Of a stretch of DNA of 64,000 nt, positions 16,428-24,336 are shown piece by piece; the first letter of the stretch is position 1, and the number at the start of each line of letters is the position of its first letter. The stretch is from assembly GCF_029051645.1 (NCBI RefSeq), contig NZ_JAACFS010000001.1:744001-808000 (forward strand). Direction: 5' to 3'. A program made the translations under genes and the position numbers. The DNA is from Bradyrhizobium sp. CSA112 (lineage in GTDB: Bacteria; Pseudomonadota; Alphaproteobacteria; Rhizobiales; Xanthobacteraceae). The notes under the pieces are model-generated. The model saw only the letters and a list, made by a program, of their open reading frames with translations. It did not search any database and was not told the DNA's origin.

Positions 16428-17916
16428 CAAGGTCAAGCGCCAGCATGACCAGGGCCGGCTCACGGTTCGTGAGCGCATCGACAGACTGATCGACAAGAAT
16501 TCCTTCCACGAGATCGGCGCGATTTCCGGCATCGCCGAATACGACGAAAACAGCGAGCTCAAGCACCTGACGCCTGCCAACTGCGTGTTCGGCCGCGGCA
16601 GGATCGATGGCCGCACCGTGGTGGTGGTCGGCGACGATTTCACCGTGCGCGGCGGTTCGGCCGACGCCTCGATTTCCGCCAAGCCGCTGATGGCCGAGGA
16701 GATGGCGCACGATTTTCGCCTGCCGATCATTCGCGTGATCGAAGGTTCGGGCGGCGGCGGTTCGGTTAAGACGATCGAAACCCGTGGCGCGGCCAATCTG
16801 CCCGGCGGCGTCGGCGGCACGCGCTGGTACTGGTTTACGACCGCGAACATGGCGCGCGTGCCCGTGGTCGCGCTCGGGCTCGGTTCGGTCGCGGGCCTTG
16901 GCGCCGCGCGGCTGGCCGCCAGCCATTATTCGGTCATGACCAGGAATTCCGCGATGTTCGTCGCGGGCCCGCCGGTCGTGAAGCGCCTTGGCCAGGACCT
17001 GACGAAAACGGAGCTTGGCGGCGCGGAGATCCAGACCCGCGCCGGCGGTGTCGATGACGCCGTCGGTACCGAGGAGGAGGCGTTCGAGCGCGCCAGGCGT
17101 TTTCTGTCCTATCTGCCGTCATCGGTATATGACCTGCCGCCGACCACGCCCTGCAGCGACGATCCGGAGCGCGCAGAAGAATCGCTGTTGAAGGCGGTGC
17201 CGCGCAATCGCCGGCAAGTCTACAAGATGCGCCCGATCATCGACGCCGTCGTCGATAAAGGCTCGTTCTTCGAGGTCAACGCCAATTTCGGCCGCCCGAT
17301 CATTACCGGGCTTGCCCGGCTCGAAGGCCGCGCGGTGCTGCTATTGGCGAGCGATCCCTTCCACTATGGCGGGTCGTGGACGGCTGAAGCGTGCCAGAAG
17401 GTGGTGCGCTGGGTCGATTTCGCCGAAACCTTCCATTTGCCTGTCGTGTATCTGATGGATTGCCCCGGCTTTATGATCGGGCTCGAGGCCGAAAAATCAG
17501 CGACCATCCGCCACGGCGTACGCGCAATGGCGGCAGTCAACCAGTCCACGGTCCCCTGGTGCACCATCATCGTGCGCAACGCGTTCGGCGTGGCCGGAGT
17601 CGTGCACCAGCCGGCCAACCGTTATTCGATGCGCTATGCCTGGCCGTCGGCCTATTGGGGCTCGCTGCCGCTCGAAGGCGGCATCGAGGCTGCCTACCGC
17701 GCCGACATCGACGCTTCAGATGATCCGGCCGCGAAGCTGAAAGAAATCGAGGAGCGCCTCAACAAGCTGCGCTCGCCGTTCCGCTCCGCGGAGAAATTCT
17801 GGGTCGAGGAGGTGATCGATCCCCGCAAGACGCGTTCGCTACTGTGCGAATTCGCGCGATTGGCGGAGCCGATTCGGAACGTAGGTCCGCCGACGAATAT
17901 GTCGACGCGGCCGTGA
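16357..17916 (+). CDS. Acyl-CoA carboxylase, carboxyltransferase (beta) subunit
   Basis: 519 residues with both halves of the crotonase-like carboxyltransferase fold. The N-terminal part has RLTVRERIDRLIDKNSFHEIGAIS and the oxyanion glycine run EGSGGGGSVKT. The C-terminal part has the second oxyanion site near DCPGFMIGLEAEKSATIRHG. Length and motifs match propionyl-CoA, methylcrotonyl-CoA and geranyl-CoA carboxylase beta chains. The ATG at 16357 follows ACGGAGG and lies 71 bases inside the IclR frame, so expression is coupled. It would move CO2 from carboxybiotin to an acyl-CoA. No biotin carboxylase gene is present here. Confidence 0.9.
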   Translation: MNWKPELDELARREAFVREMGGVDKVKRQHDQGRLTVRERIDRLIDKNSFHEIGAISGIAEYDENSELKHLTPANCVFGRGRIDGRTVVVVGDDFTVRGGSADASISAKPLMAEEMAHDFRLPIIRVIEGSGGGGSVKTIETRGAANLPGGVGGTRWYWFTTANMARVPVVALGLGSVAGLGAARLAASHYSVMTRNSAMFVAGPPVVKRLGQDLTKTELGGAEIQTRAGGVDDAVGTEEEAFERARRFLSYLPSSVYDLPPTTPCSDDPERAEESLLKAVPRNRRQVYKMRPIIDAVVDKGSFFEVNANFGRPIITGLARLEGRAVLLLASDPFHYGGSWTAEACQKVVRWVDFAETFHLPVVYLMDCPGFMIGLEAEKSATIRHGVRAMAAVNQSTVPWCTIIVRNAFGVAGVVHQPANRYSMRYAWPSAYWGSLPLEGGIEAAYRADIDASDDPAAKLKEIEERLNKLRSPFRSAEKFWVEEVIDPRKTRSLLCEFARLAEPIRNVGPPTNMSTRP

Positions 17917-17921
17917 TGGGA

Positions 17922-18025
17922 TGTCATTCCGGGGCGATGCGCAGCATCGAACTATGGTGCGCAATTGCGCACCTGAGAATCTCGAGATTCCGGGTCTGGT
18001 GCTAACGCACCATCCCGGAATGACG
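17922..18025. repeat. Palindromic repeat, family A copy 2 (full module)
   Basis: Same layout as copy 1: gtcattccggggcgatgcg at the left edge, the perfect ggtgcgcaattgcgcacc palindrome, the gaatctcgagattc palindrome, and catcccggaatgacg at the right edge. It sits between the converging carboxyltransferase and MFS genes, where it may act as a shared transcript end. Confidence 0.9.
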
Positions 18026-18032
18026 TGTTCTC

Positions 18033-19313
18033 TCACGCCGCCACCGGCTTCGGCCGCGAGATCGCCAGCACGATCAGCGCCGCCACCACGCAGAGTGCGC
18101 CGGCGACGAAGAACGCCGGCAGATAGGTCTGCAGCACCGTCCGCGACAGGCCGGCGCCGAAGGCTGCGACGCCTGCACCCAATTGATGGCCGGCAAAAAT
18201 CCAGCCGAACACGAGGTTGGCGCGTTCGGGACCGAACCGTTGCGCGGTGAGCCGCACGGTTGGCGGCACGGTCGCGATCCAGTCGAGACCGTAGAACATC
18301 GCAAACAGCGAAAGGCCGTAGAGCGTGAAGTTGGAGAAAGGCAGAAACAGAAGCGATAGTCCGCGCAGCCCGTAGTACCAGAACAGGAGCCAGCGGTTGT
18401 CATAGCGGTCGGACAGCCAGCCGGAGGCGATGGTGCCGACGAAATCGAAAATCCCCATCGCCGCAAGCAGGCTTGCCGCCTGCACCTGCGGAATCCCGAA
18501 ATCGAGGCACATCGGAATCAGGTGGACCTGCACCAGGCCATTGGTGCTGGCGCCGCAGATGAAGAAGGTGGCGAACAGGATCCAGAACACGCCCGACTTC
18601 GAAGCATCGCGCAGGGTGCCGAGCGCGGCCGCCATGATCGGCGTGTTGTTGGGGGGAGGCGCGGGCAGCGGCTCGGTGCCTTCGTCGCCAAACGGCCGCA
18701 GGCGGAGGTCGCTCGGCCGGTCACGCATGACCATCAGCACGGCAAAGGCTGCGACACCCAGCATGACGCACACCAGCGCCAGCGCGAGCCGCCAGCCATA
18801 GGTATCGGTCAGGCTTGCCAACAGCGGCAGAAAGACGAGTTGCCCGGTGGCGACGCTCGCGGTGAGTATGCCGACCACGAGGCCGCGCCGTGCCACGAAC
18901 CAGCGCGCGGCGATCGTTGCGCCCAACACCAGCGCCGTCATGCCGGTGCCGATCCCGATCACCACGCCCCACAGCAGCATGAGCTGCCAGACCTCTGTCA
19001 TCGCCAGCGACGCGACGAGGCCGGATACGACGATCAGCAGCGCCAATAGCGTCACGTTGCGCAGGCCGTAGCGGTTCATCAACGCGGCGGCGAACGGCGC
19101 CATCAGCCCGAACAGAATGAAGCGGATCGACAGCGCCGAGGAAATCTCTGCGGTGGTCCAGCCGAATTCCTTCTGCAAGGGCACGATGAAAACGCCGGGC
19201 GCGCCGACCGTGCCGGCGGAGATCAGGGCGGTGAGAAAGGTCACGGCGACCATCGCCCAGCCGTAATGAATGTTGCGGCGGGCGAGGGCGGCTGACAGCC
19301 AGTTCGAGATCAT
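18033..19313 (-). CDS. Major facilitator superfamily transporter, monocarboxylate-like
   Basis: 426 residues with twelve predicted transmembrane helices in two six-helix halves split by a polar loop (RPFGDEGTEPLPAPPPNN). The opening RRNIHYGWAMVAVTFL and the GVFIVPLQKEFGWTTAEIS segment are typical of the oxalate/formate and monocarboxylate branch. The second half carries GWLSDRYDNRWLL. It probably imports or exports an organic acid through the inner membrane. It stands alone, next to repeat A2, and its substrate cannot be told. Confidence 0.88.
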   Translation of the reverse strand: MISNWLSAALARRNIHYGWAMVAVTFLTALISAGTVGAPGVFIVPLQKEFGWTTAEISSALSIRFILFGLMAPFAAALMNRYGLRNVTLLALLIVVSGLVASLAMTEVWQLMLLWGVVIGIGTGMTALVLGATIAARWFVARRGLVVGILTASVATGQLVFLPLLASLTDTYGWRLALALVCVMLGVAAFAVLMVMRDRPSDLRLRPFGDEGTEPLPAPPPNNTPIMAAALGTLRDASKSGVFWILFATFFICGASTNGLVQVHLIPMCLDFGIPQVQAASLLAAMGIFDFVGTIASGWLSDRYDNRWLLFWYYGLRGLSLLFLPFSNFTLYGLSLFAMFYGLDWIATVPPTVRLTAQRFGPERANLVFGWIFAGHQLGAGVAAFGAGLSRTVLQTYLPAFFVAGALCVVAALIVLAISRPKPVAA

Positions 19314-19562
19314 TGGGCCTCGGCGAATTCCGGTGGGGAAGGTTCTTTTAGGTTGGCTTTGCGCATTCTGATGTTACGACCGTCAGACTTGAATGTCGTA
19401 CTTCCCTCGTTTCAGGACATAGTGACGCCAGGGCACGCAAGTCGGAGATTGCATTATGGATATAATATTATACACGGCAGAAATCGCAACCACGCAATCC
19501 AATCAAAAATCTCACCATTCGCATGAGAGAAATTGATCGATCGCAGGCCGCGAACCAGCCGA

Positions 19563-19748
19563 CTATTCCAGTCCGTCGAGGGCGGTCTCGATGGCCTTTT
19601 TGAAGGCGGCGATATCGCCGAGCTCATGGCCGAGCACGAGCGCGAGCCGAGTCAGGAACAGCGCTTCGCGCGCAGGTCCCGCCTGGTCGATCGCCATCGC
19701 CAGCGTCTCATAGGCGGTCTCAAAATCCTCGAACGGCATGGCGCTCAT
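19563..19748 (-). CDS. DUF2783 small protein
   Basis: A 61-residue helical protein starting MSAMPFEDFETAYETLAMAIDQAG and ending with GDIAAFKKAIETALDGLE. The ATG at 19748 overlaps the TGA of the upstream FAD monooxygenase (ATGA), so the two are translated together. Small DUF2783 proteins of this size are found next to FAD-dependent hydroxylases; their role, perhaps as an accessory subunit, is not known. The tight coupling here supports a partnership with the 19745 gene product. Confidence 0.82.
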   Translation of the reverse strand: MSAMPFEDFETAYETLAMAIDQAGPAREALFLTRLALVLGHELGDIAAFKKAIETALDGLE

Positions 19749-21424
19749 GGCGTTTCGCTTCCCAGGCAAATCTTCGTGGTTTCCAGTATCTCGTCGGGAA
19801 TGACGGCCTTCCATCGCCCGGCGATGTGCAGGTCGGGCCGCAGCAGATAGAGCGAGCCGGGTCTTGCCACGAACAGGCGGGCGATTTCGCCGTCATGATC
19901 GGCAATGGGAGCTGAAACCAATGACCCCACGACAAGCGAAACGAAACGCTTGTCGATCCGGCCGAGCTGCGCAAGCAGCGCCGCCTGTTCGGCGGTAGGC
20001 TGTTCTTCGCAGAACAGGATGGCCGTCATGCCGTTGCCGGCGTGGTCCAGCAGGTGGCTTCCGTCGGCGAGCTTGGCGTTCGGCGCGGCGCTACCGCAAA
20101 TCGGGCCGCCGGCAAATTCGGCGTCGCGGTCGGCATAGGGAGTAAGCCGGCTTTCCGAATAGGTATAAGGCTGCATCTGACGCGGATTGGCGAGCCCACG
20201 CGGAAATTCGTGCCGGAGGCTGAGCGACAGCGCCGCCTCGCGCGCCAATCGCCAGCCGCGGGTGGGCGGTGTCATGAAGCGCGTGCTCTTGGTGGCGTTG
20301 GCGAAGACATCCAGCGTGGCGCCGCGCCGCTCCGGCGAATAGCTGTCGAGCAGCCGCGCGTCCGCCTCGCCGTGGAGCACAAGCGCCAGCTTCCAGCCGA
20401 TATTTTCGGCATCCGCGAGGCCATTATTCAGCCCGCGCACGCCGAAGATCGGCACGATGTGTGCGGCGTCGCCGATAAAGAAGACGCGGCCATGCCGGTA
20501 GTCATCGAGGCACAAGGTGTTGGCGGAATAGATGCTCCACCATTCCAGCTCCCACGGCTTTGCATGTCCGATATCGGTAAGGATCGCGCTGACACGGGCA
20601 CGGATGTTTTCCTCCCGCAGAGCCTCTTGCTCGCTCTCGCCTTCGCGGAGCTGATAATCCACGCGCCAGATACTGTCCGGCTGCTTGTGGATCAGCACCG
20701 TCCCGCCCGGATTGCCGCTTGGTTCGAAAAAAGCGCGGCGCTCGGTCGGAAAGTCGTGATCCATCCGGATATCCGCGATCACGTAGCGGCCTTCGTAATT
20801 ATCCCCCTTCAGCCGCAAGCCGAGCATCGATCTGACCGGTGAGCGCGCTCCGTCGGCTGCCAGCACATAGTCGGCATCGAGCCGATAATCGCCCTCCGGC
20901 GATGAAATCCGAACCGATACGCCATTGTTGTGACGCTCGAGGCTCGATAGCTCGCTCTGCCAGCGCATGTCGATGAGGTCGCTGACCGCGACCGCGTCGT
21001 GCAGAAATTTTTCGATGTATTGCTGCTGCAGATTGTACATCGGTAGATATTTTTCGCCCGGCGGCTGCGGCATCTCCAGCCGGAAAATCTGCTCGCCGCG
21101 GTAGTAGCTGCGGCCGAAACGCCAGCCGAGCGCCCTTTCGACAAACGGCGCGACCGCGCCGATCCGCTCCAGAATATGCATGCTCGGCCGCGCGATGCAG
21201 ATCGCGCGGCTGCCGTCATTAAACGTGTCCTTGCGATCGATCAGCACGCTGCGGATACCGTAGCGCGCCAGCACAAGTGCTGCGGTCATGCCGATCGGGC
21301 CGGCGCCCACAATCAGGACGGGATGCCGTGTCACGAGGCCGTCAAGCTCGGGGACGCGCCGTGCCGCAAAGCGGGGATAGTCAAAGTAGAGCGACTCCAG
21401 CGGCCCCTTGCCGGCAGGTCTCAT
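19745..21424 (-). CDS. FAD-dependent aromatic hydroxylase (MhpA/PheA-like monooxygenase)
   Basis: A 559-residue class A flavin monooxygenase. The FAD dinucleotide fold is LIVGAGPIGMTAALVLARYG near residue 35. The second FAD/NADPH motif is DYVLAADGARSPVR, and the ribose-binding GDAAHIVPIFGVRGLNNGLADAENIGWK is intact. The C-terminal thioredoxin-like domain typical of phenol and 3-hydroxyphenylpropionate hydroxylases follows. It is expected to hydroxylate an aromatic ring with NAD(P)H and O2. It lies 12 bases after an enoyl-CoA hydratase and overlaps DUF2783, so this is a three-gene operon. The substrate is unknown. Confidence 0.9.
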   Translation of the reverse strand: MRPAGKGPLESLYFDYPRFAARRVPELDGLVTRHPVLIVGAGPIGMTAALVLARYGIRSVLIDRKDTFNDGSRAICIARPSMHILERIGAVAPFVERALGWRFGRSYYRGEQIFRLEMPQPPGEKYLPMYNLQQQYIEKFLHDAVAVSDLIDMRWQSELSSLERHNNGVSVRISSPEGDYRLDADYVLAADGARSPVRSMLGLRLKGDNYEGRYVIADIRMDHDFPTERRAFFEPSGNPGGTVLIHKQPDSIWRVDYQLREGESEQEALREENIRARVSAILTDIGHAKPWELEWWSIYSANTLCLDDYRHGRVFFIGDAAHIVPIFGVRGLNNGLADAENIGWKLALVLHGEADARLLDSYSPERRGATLDVFANATKSTRFMTPPTRGWRLAREAALSLSLRHEFPRGLANPRQMQPYTYSESRLTPYADRDAEFAGGPICGSAAPNAKLADGSHLLDHAGNGMTAILFCEEQPTAEQAALLAQLGRIDKRFVSLVVGSLVSAPIADHDGEIARLFVARPGSLYLLRPDLHIAGRWKAVIPDEILETTKICLGSETP

Positions 21425-21436
21425 GCGTCCCTCCGT

Positions 21437-22207
21437 CTATTTCTTGCGGTCGAGAAATCCCTGCATCATCCGCTGCGGCTCGCCGGTCAGGAAAGACTGC
21501 CCGAATACGCCGACGCTTAAGTTGACGGATTCGGTTAGCGGCAGTTCCTCCCACTGCCGCAGCAGCGCCTTCTGTGCGCGCAGCGCTTCGGGGCTGCATT
21601 CGAGCAGCGCCTTCACCGTATGCTCGACTGCAGCATCGAGTCCGCCTTGCTTCGCAACCACGTCGACCAGGCCCCAGGCGAGCGCGGTCGGCGCGTCGAT
21701 GTTTTCCGCTGTCATGACAAGCCAGCGGGCGCGGCCCCAGCCGATCAGCCGCGGCAGCAATGCGGCGTGGATTACCGAGGGGATGCCGACGCGTACCTCC
21801 GGCATGCCGAATTTGGCATCATGGGCCGCAATCCGGAAATCGCAGGCGGCGGCGACTTCAAGGCCACCGCCGAGGCACCAGCCGGGTAGCCGCGCGATCA
21901 CCGGCGCGGGAAAGTTGCGCACGGCCTCGCAGAGGTCGCGCAGCCGCGTGATGAAGGCTTCTGCGGACTTCTGGTCGAGCTTCGCCATCTCCTTGATGTC
22001 GGCGCCGCCGATCATGCTCTTTTCGCTCTGTCCGGCCAGGATCACCGCGCGAATGTCCTTGTCGCCGGCGAGCTTCTCGAACCCTTCGCGAACCCCGTTG
22101 GTGACGGCGGAAGAGAGGATGTTGAGCGAGCCTGCGTTGCAGATCGAGAGGCGGACCACGCCTCGGTCGTCACGCTCGATGCCGCAATGAGGATTGAGCA
22201 TTTCCAT
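21437..22207 (-). CDS. Enoyl-CoA hydratase/isomerase family protein
   Basis: 256 residues with the crotonase fold. Oxyanion-hole segments are visible at KSMIGGADIKEMA and PGWCLGGGLEVAAACDFRIA, and the second catalytic region is AKFGMPEVRVGIPSVIHAALLPRLIG. The ATG at 22207 is taken because GGGA lies about ten bases upstream; the frame continues further but without a ribosome-binding site. It is first in an operon with the FAD hydroxylase and DUF2783, facing a TetR regulator. That fits side-chain processing of an aromatic CoA compound. Confidence 0.88.
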   Translation of the reverse strand: MEMLNPHCGIERDDRGVVRLSICNAGSLNILSSAVTNGVREGFEKLAGDKDIRAVILAGQSEKSMIGGADIKEMAKLDQKSAEAFITRLRDLCEAVRNFPAPVIARLPGWCLGGGLEVAAACDFRIAAHDAKFGMPEVRVGIPSVIHAALLPRLIGWGRARWLVMTAENIDAPTALAWGLVDVVAKQGGLDAAVEHTVKALLECSPEALRAQKALLRQWEELPLTESVNLSVGVFGQSFLTGEPQRMMQGFLDRKK

Positions 22208-22383
22208 TCTTTTTTTCCCGGAACTTGTTCTGGCGGTTGGCGTCACTTCCAGGACATTGCGCCGGGTTGTCAAGGGGAGGCGGCGGCCGCCAGACCGAAG
22301 GCTTCGTTCGCGATGGCACGGGCAATCTTGCAGTGCACGCGACCCCAACGTTCACGATGATCGGCGCTGAAAAAGCGAAATAG

Positions 22384-22425
22384 ATGCAGCTTTTTCTGCA
22401 TACAATTGCTATTATATGACTGCAG
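22384..22425. promoter_or_regulatory. Candidate TetR operator in the divergent promoter
   Basis: ATGCAG-cttttt-CTGCAT at 22384-22401 is a perfect inverted repeat, and a CTGCAG palindrome follows at 22420-22425, with an AT-rich attatat stretch between them. The spacing and location between the hydratase operon and the tetR-type gene suit autoregulation by the TetR protein. Confidence 0.45.
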
Positions 22426-22444
22426 ACATTTAATGGGATGCCTC

Positions 22445-23065
22445 ATGCGTTATTCGAAAGAGCACAAGCAGGAGACCCACGCGCGGATCATCAAGAAGGC
22501 CTCGGTGCGGCTTCGCGAAAAGGGCGCGCATGGCATCGGCGTCGCCGACCTGATGAAAGAGGCGGGCCTGACCCATGGCGGCTTCTACGCGCATTTCGAT
22601 TCCCGTGAGGCGCTGGTGATCGAGGCCTTTGCCTACGCGATGGACCGCTCGATCGAGCACTGGCGCAAACTCGCCGATGAAACGCCACCGGAGAAGCGGC
22701 TGTCGACGATCGTCGATTCCTACGTCTCAACGGTGCATCGCGACGATCCCGGCCGCGGCTGCGCGGTTACTGCACTCGGCGCCGAAATTGCCCGGGAAAG
22801 CGCCAAGACCCACAAGGCCTTTGCCGCCAAGCTGGAGCAGTTGATCGACGTGATGGCCGACCAGATTCCGGATGTGCCACGGAAGACAGCGCGCAGGCAG
22901 GCGATGGGCACGCTGGCGACGATGATGGGCACGCTCGTGATGTCACGCGTGGCGGGCAGCGGTGAACTGTCCGACGAAATTCTAGCTTCCGGCCGCGAGG
23001 CGGCGCTGGGTCGCGCCGAGGCGACGAAGCCGACCGCGAAGAAGGCGCGGGTGAAGGTGAATTAG
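22445..23065 (+). CDS. TetR-family transcriptional regulator
   Basis: 206 residues from the ATG at 22445 (MRYSKEHKQETHARIIKKAS). The helix-turn-helix lies in GIGVADLMKEAGLTHGGFYAHFDSREALVIEAF, a textbook TetR N-terminus. The C-terminal ligand-binding helices include GRGCAVTALGAEIARESAKTHKAF, recalling the LmrA/YxaF-type C-terminal domain. It is divergent from the enoyl-CoA hydratase/monooxygenase operon, which it probably represses, together with itself, through the palindromes just upstream. Confidence 0.9.
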   Translation: MRYSKEHKQETHARIIKKASVRLREKGAHGIGVADLMKEAGLTHGGFYAHFDSREALVIEAFAYAMDRSIEHWRKLADETPPEKRLSTIVDSYVSTVHRDDPGRGCAVTALGAEIARESAKTHKAFAAKLEQLIDVMADQIPDVPRKTARRQAMGTLATMMGTLVMSRVAGSGELSDEILASGREAALGRAEATKPTAKKARVKVN

Positions 23066-23082
23066 AGTCGACGACCTCTCCA

Positions 23083-23206
23083 CGTCGTCCCGGCGAACGC
23101 CGGGACCCATACGCCGCGGCTTCTCGATTTATAACGGCTGGTCGACGGCTTTCGCGCAACAACAAACGCCTGTGGTTATGGGTCCCTGCTTTCGCAGGGA
23201 CGACGA
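23083..23206. repeat. Palindromic intergenic repeat, family C copy 2
   Basis: Left arm cgtcgtcccggcgaacgccg, followed by ggacccatacgccgcggc; right arm gtccctgctttcgcagggac followed by gacg, with the shared cctgtggttatgg near the centre. It lies between the converging tetR-type and lysR-type genes. Confidence 0.8.
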
Positions 23207-23225
23207 TGGATTTGTGCCCCGATCC

Positions 23226-24140
23226 TCACCTTCCGCCGAACAGCGCGCGTTCGCTCTCTACCGTCTCGTGGATGTAATCGGCGACAGCCCTGATCCGGGC
23301 CAGATCCTTGCTGTCGGCGTGCATCAGCACCCAGAACGTGCGCGAGATCCTGACCTCATCGGGTAGCACAGGGCGCAATTCGGGATGCGCCGTCGCCATG
23401 AAGTGGGGCAGCACGGCGATGCCGAAGCCTGCGATGGTGGCATTGAGCTGCGCGATCAGATTGGCGCTGCGGAATTTGGCCGAGATCTTTGGCGAAACCT
23501 GCGGGAGGTAGTCCAGTTCCGGCGTGAACAGCAGTTCCTCGATATAGCCGACGAAGCGATGCTCCGGCAGGTCGCCGCGGCTCCTGATCGCGGGCGCGCC
23601 GTCGAGATAAGCCGGCGCGGCATAGAGGCCGAGGCTGTAGTCGAGCAGCTTGCGGCCAACGATCCGGCCCTCCTTGGGCATCGAAAGGCTGATCGCAATA
23701 TCGGCCTCGCGCTTCGACAGACTGAACAGGCGCGCGGTGGCGACGAGCTGCAGGTCGAGATCGGGATACCGCTCGGTGAATTTCACCAGCCGTGCAGCCA
23801 GGAAGTGGCTCCCAAAGCCGTCAGGCGCGCCGATCCGCACGGTGCCGGTCAGATGCGCGCGCGAGCCGCCGACCGCCTCCTGGTTGGCGACGATGGTAGA
23901 TTCCATCGCCTCCGCGCTGTCGGCAACCCTCTGGCCGGCCTCGGTCAGGAGGTATCCGGTCTTGCGGCGATCGAACAGTTTTGCGGAAAGATGCCGTTCC
24001 AGCCGATCGACCCGGCGGATCACGGTGGCATGATCGACCGATAGCTGCTTGGCGGCAGCCGAAACCGATCCGCCCCGCACGATCGCCAGCACAAAACGGA
24101 AGTCATCCCAGTCGATCGTCTTGGTGCCTTGATCCAGCAT
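23226..24140 (-). CDS. LysR-family transcriptional regulator
   Basis: 304 residues from the ATG at 24140. The winged helix is DDFRFVLAIVRGGSVSAAAKQLSVDHATVIRRVDRLE. The effector domain begins at LTGTVRIGAPDGFGSHFLAARLV and includes the hinge GFGIAVLPHFMA. An in-frame ATG seven codons upstream lies beside the palindrome GCAC-N7-GTGC (24145-24159), so the later start is preferred. It is divergent from mmsA, suggesting it controls the valine catabolic operon. Confidence 0.9.
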   Translation of the reverse strand: MLDQGTKTIDWDDFRFVLAIVRGGSVSAAAKQLSVDHATVIRRVDRLERHLSAKLFDRRKTGYLLTEAGQRVADSAEAMESTIVANQEAVGGSRAHLTGTVRIGAPDGFGSHFLAARLVKFTERYPDLDLQLVATARLFSLSKREADIAISLSMPKEGRIVGRKLLDYSLGLYAAPAYLDGAPAIRSRGDLPEHRFVGYIEELLFTPELDYLPQVSPKISAKFRSANLIAQLNATIAGFGIAVLPHFMATAHPELRPVLPDEVRISRTFWVLMHADSKDLARIRAVADYIHETVESERALFGGR

Positions 24141-24144
24141 TTCC

Positions 24145-24159
24145 GCACATCTATGGTGC
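24145..24159. promoter_or_regulatory. Palindrome in the lysR/mmsA divergent region
   Basis: GCAC-atctatg-GTGC is a perfect inverted repeat just upstream of the LysR gene and 178 bases before mmsA. LysR regulators commonly bind such interrupted dyads near their own start. This assignment rests only on position and symmetry. Confidence 0.35.
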
Positions 24160-24209
24160 AATATATCGGACTTGTATCCTAAGAAATGCGGGTCAAAAAG
24201 GGCTCCATA

Positions 24210-24292
24210 GCGTTTTCGCGCGAAAGCCTGCCCCAGACTTGATCCGGGGTGGGTGCCGGTTCGCGTGAAGAAAACGCGTCAGAACATAGTTT
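24210..24292. repeat. Repeat family E copy 1, with an internal insertion
   Basis: gcgttttcgcgcgaaag at the left and ggttcgcgtgaagaaaacgc at the right match copies at 52761-52812 and 56757-56809. Here the middle also carries a ccccagacttgatccggggt hairpin absent from the other two. It lies in the lysR/mmsA promoter region. Confidence 0.75.
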
Positions 24293-24336
24293 AGAGCCTC
24301 GGTTCGACCAAGGCTCGGCTCTCAGGGAGATTATTC

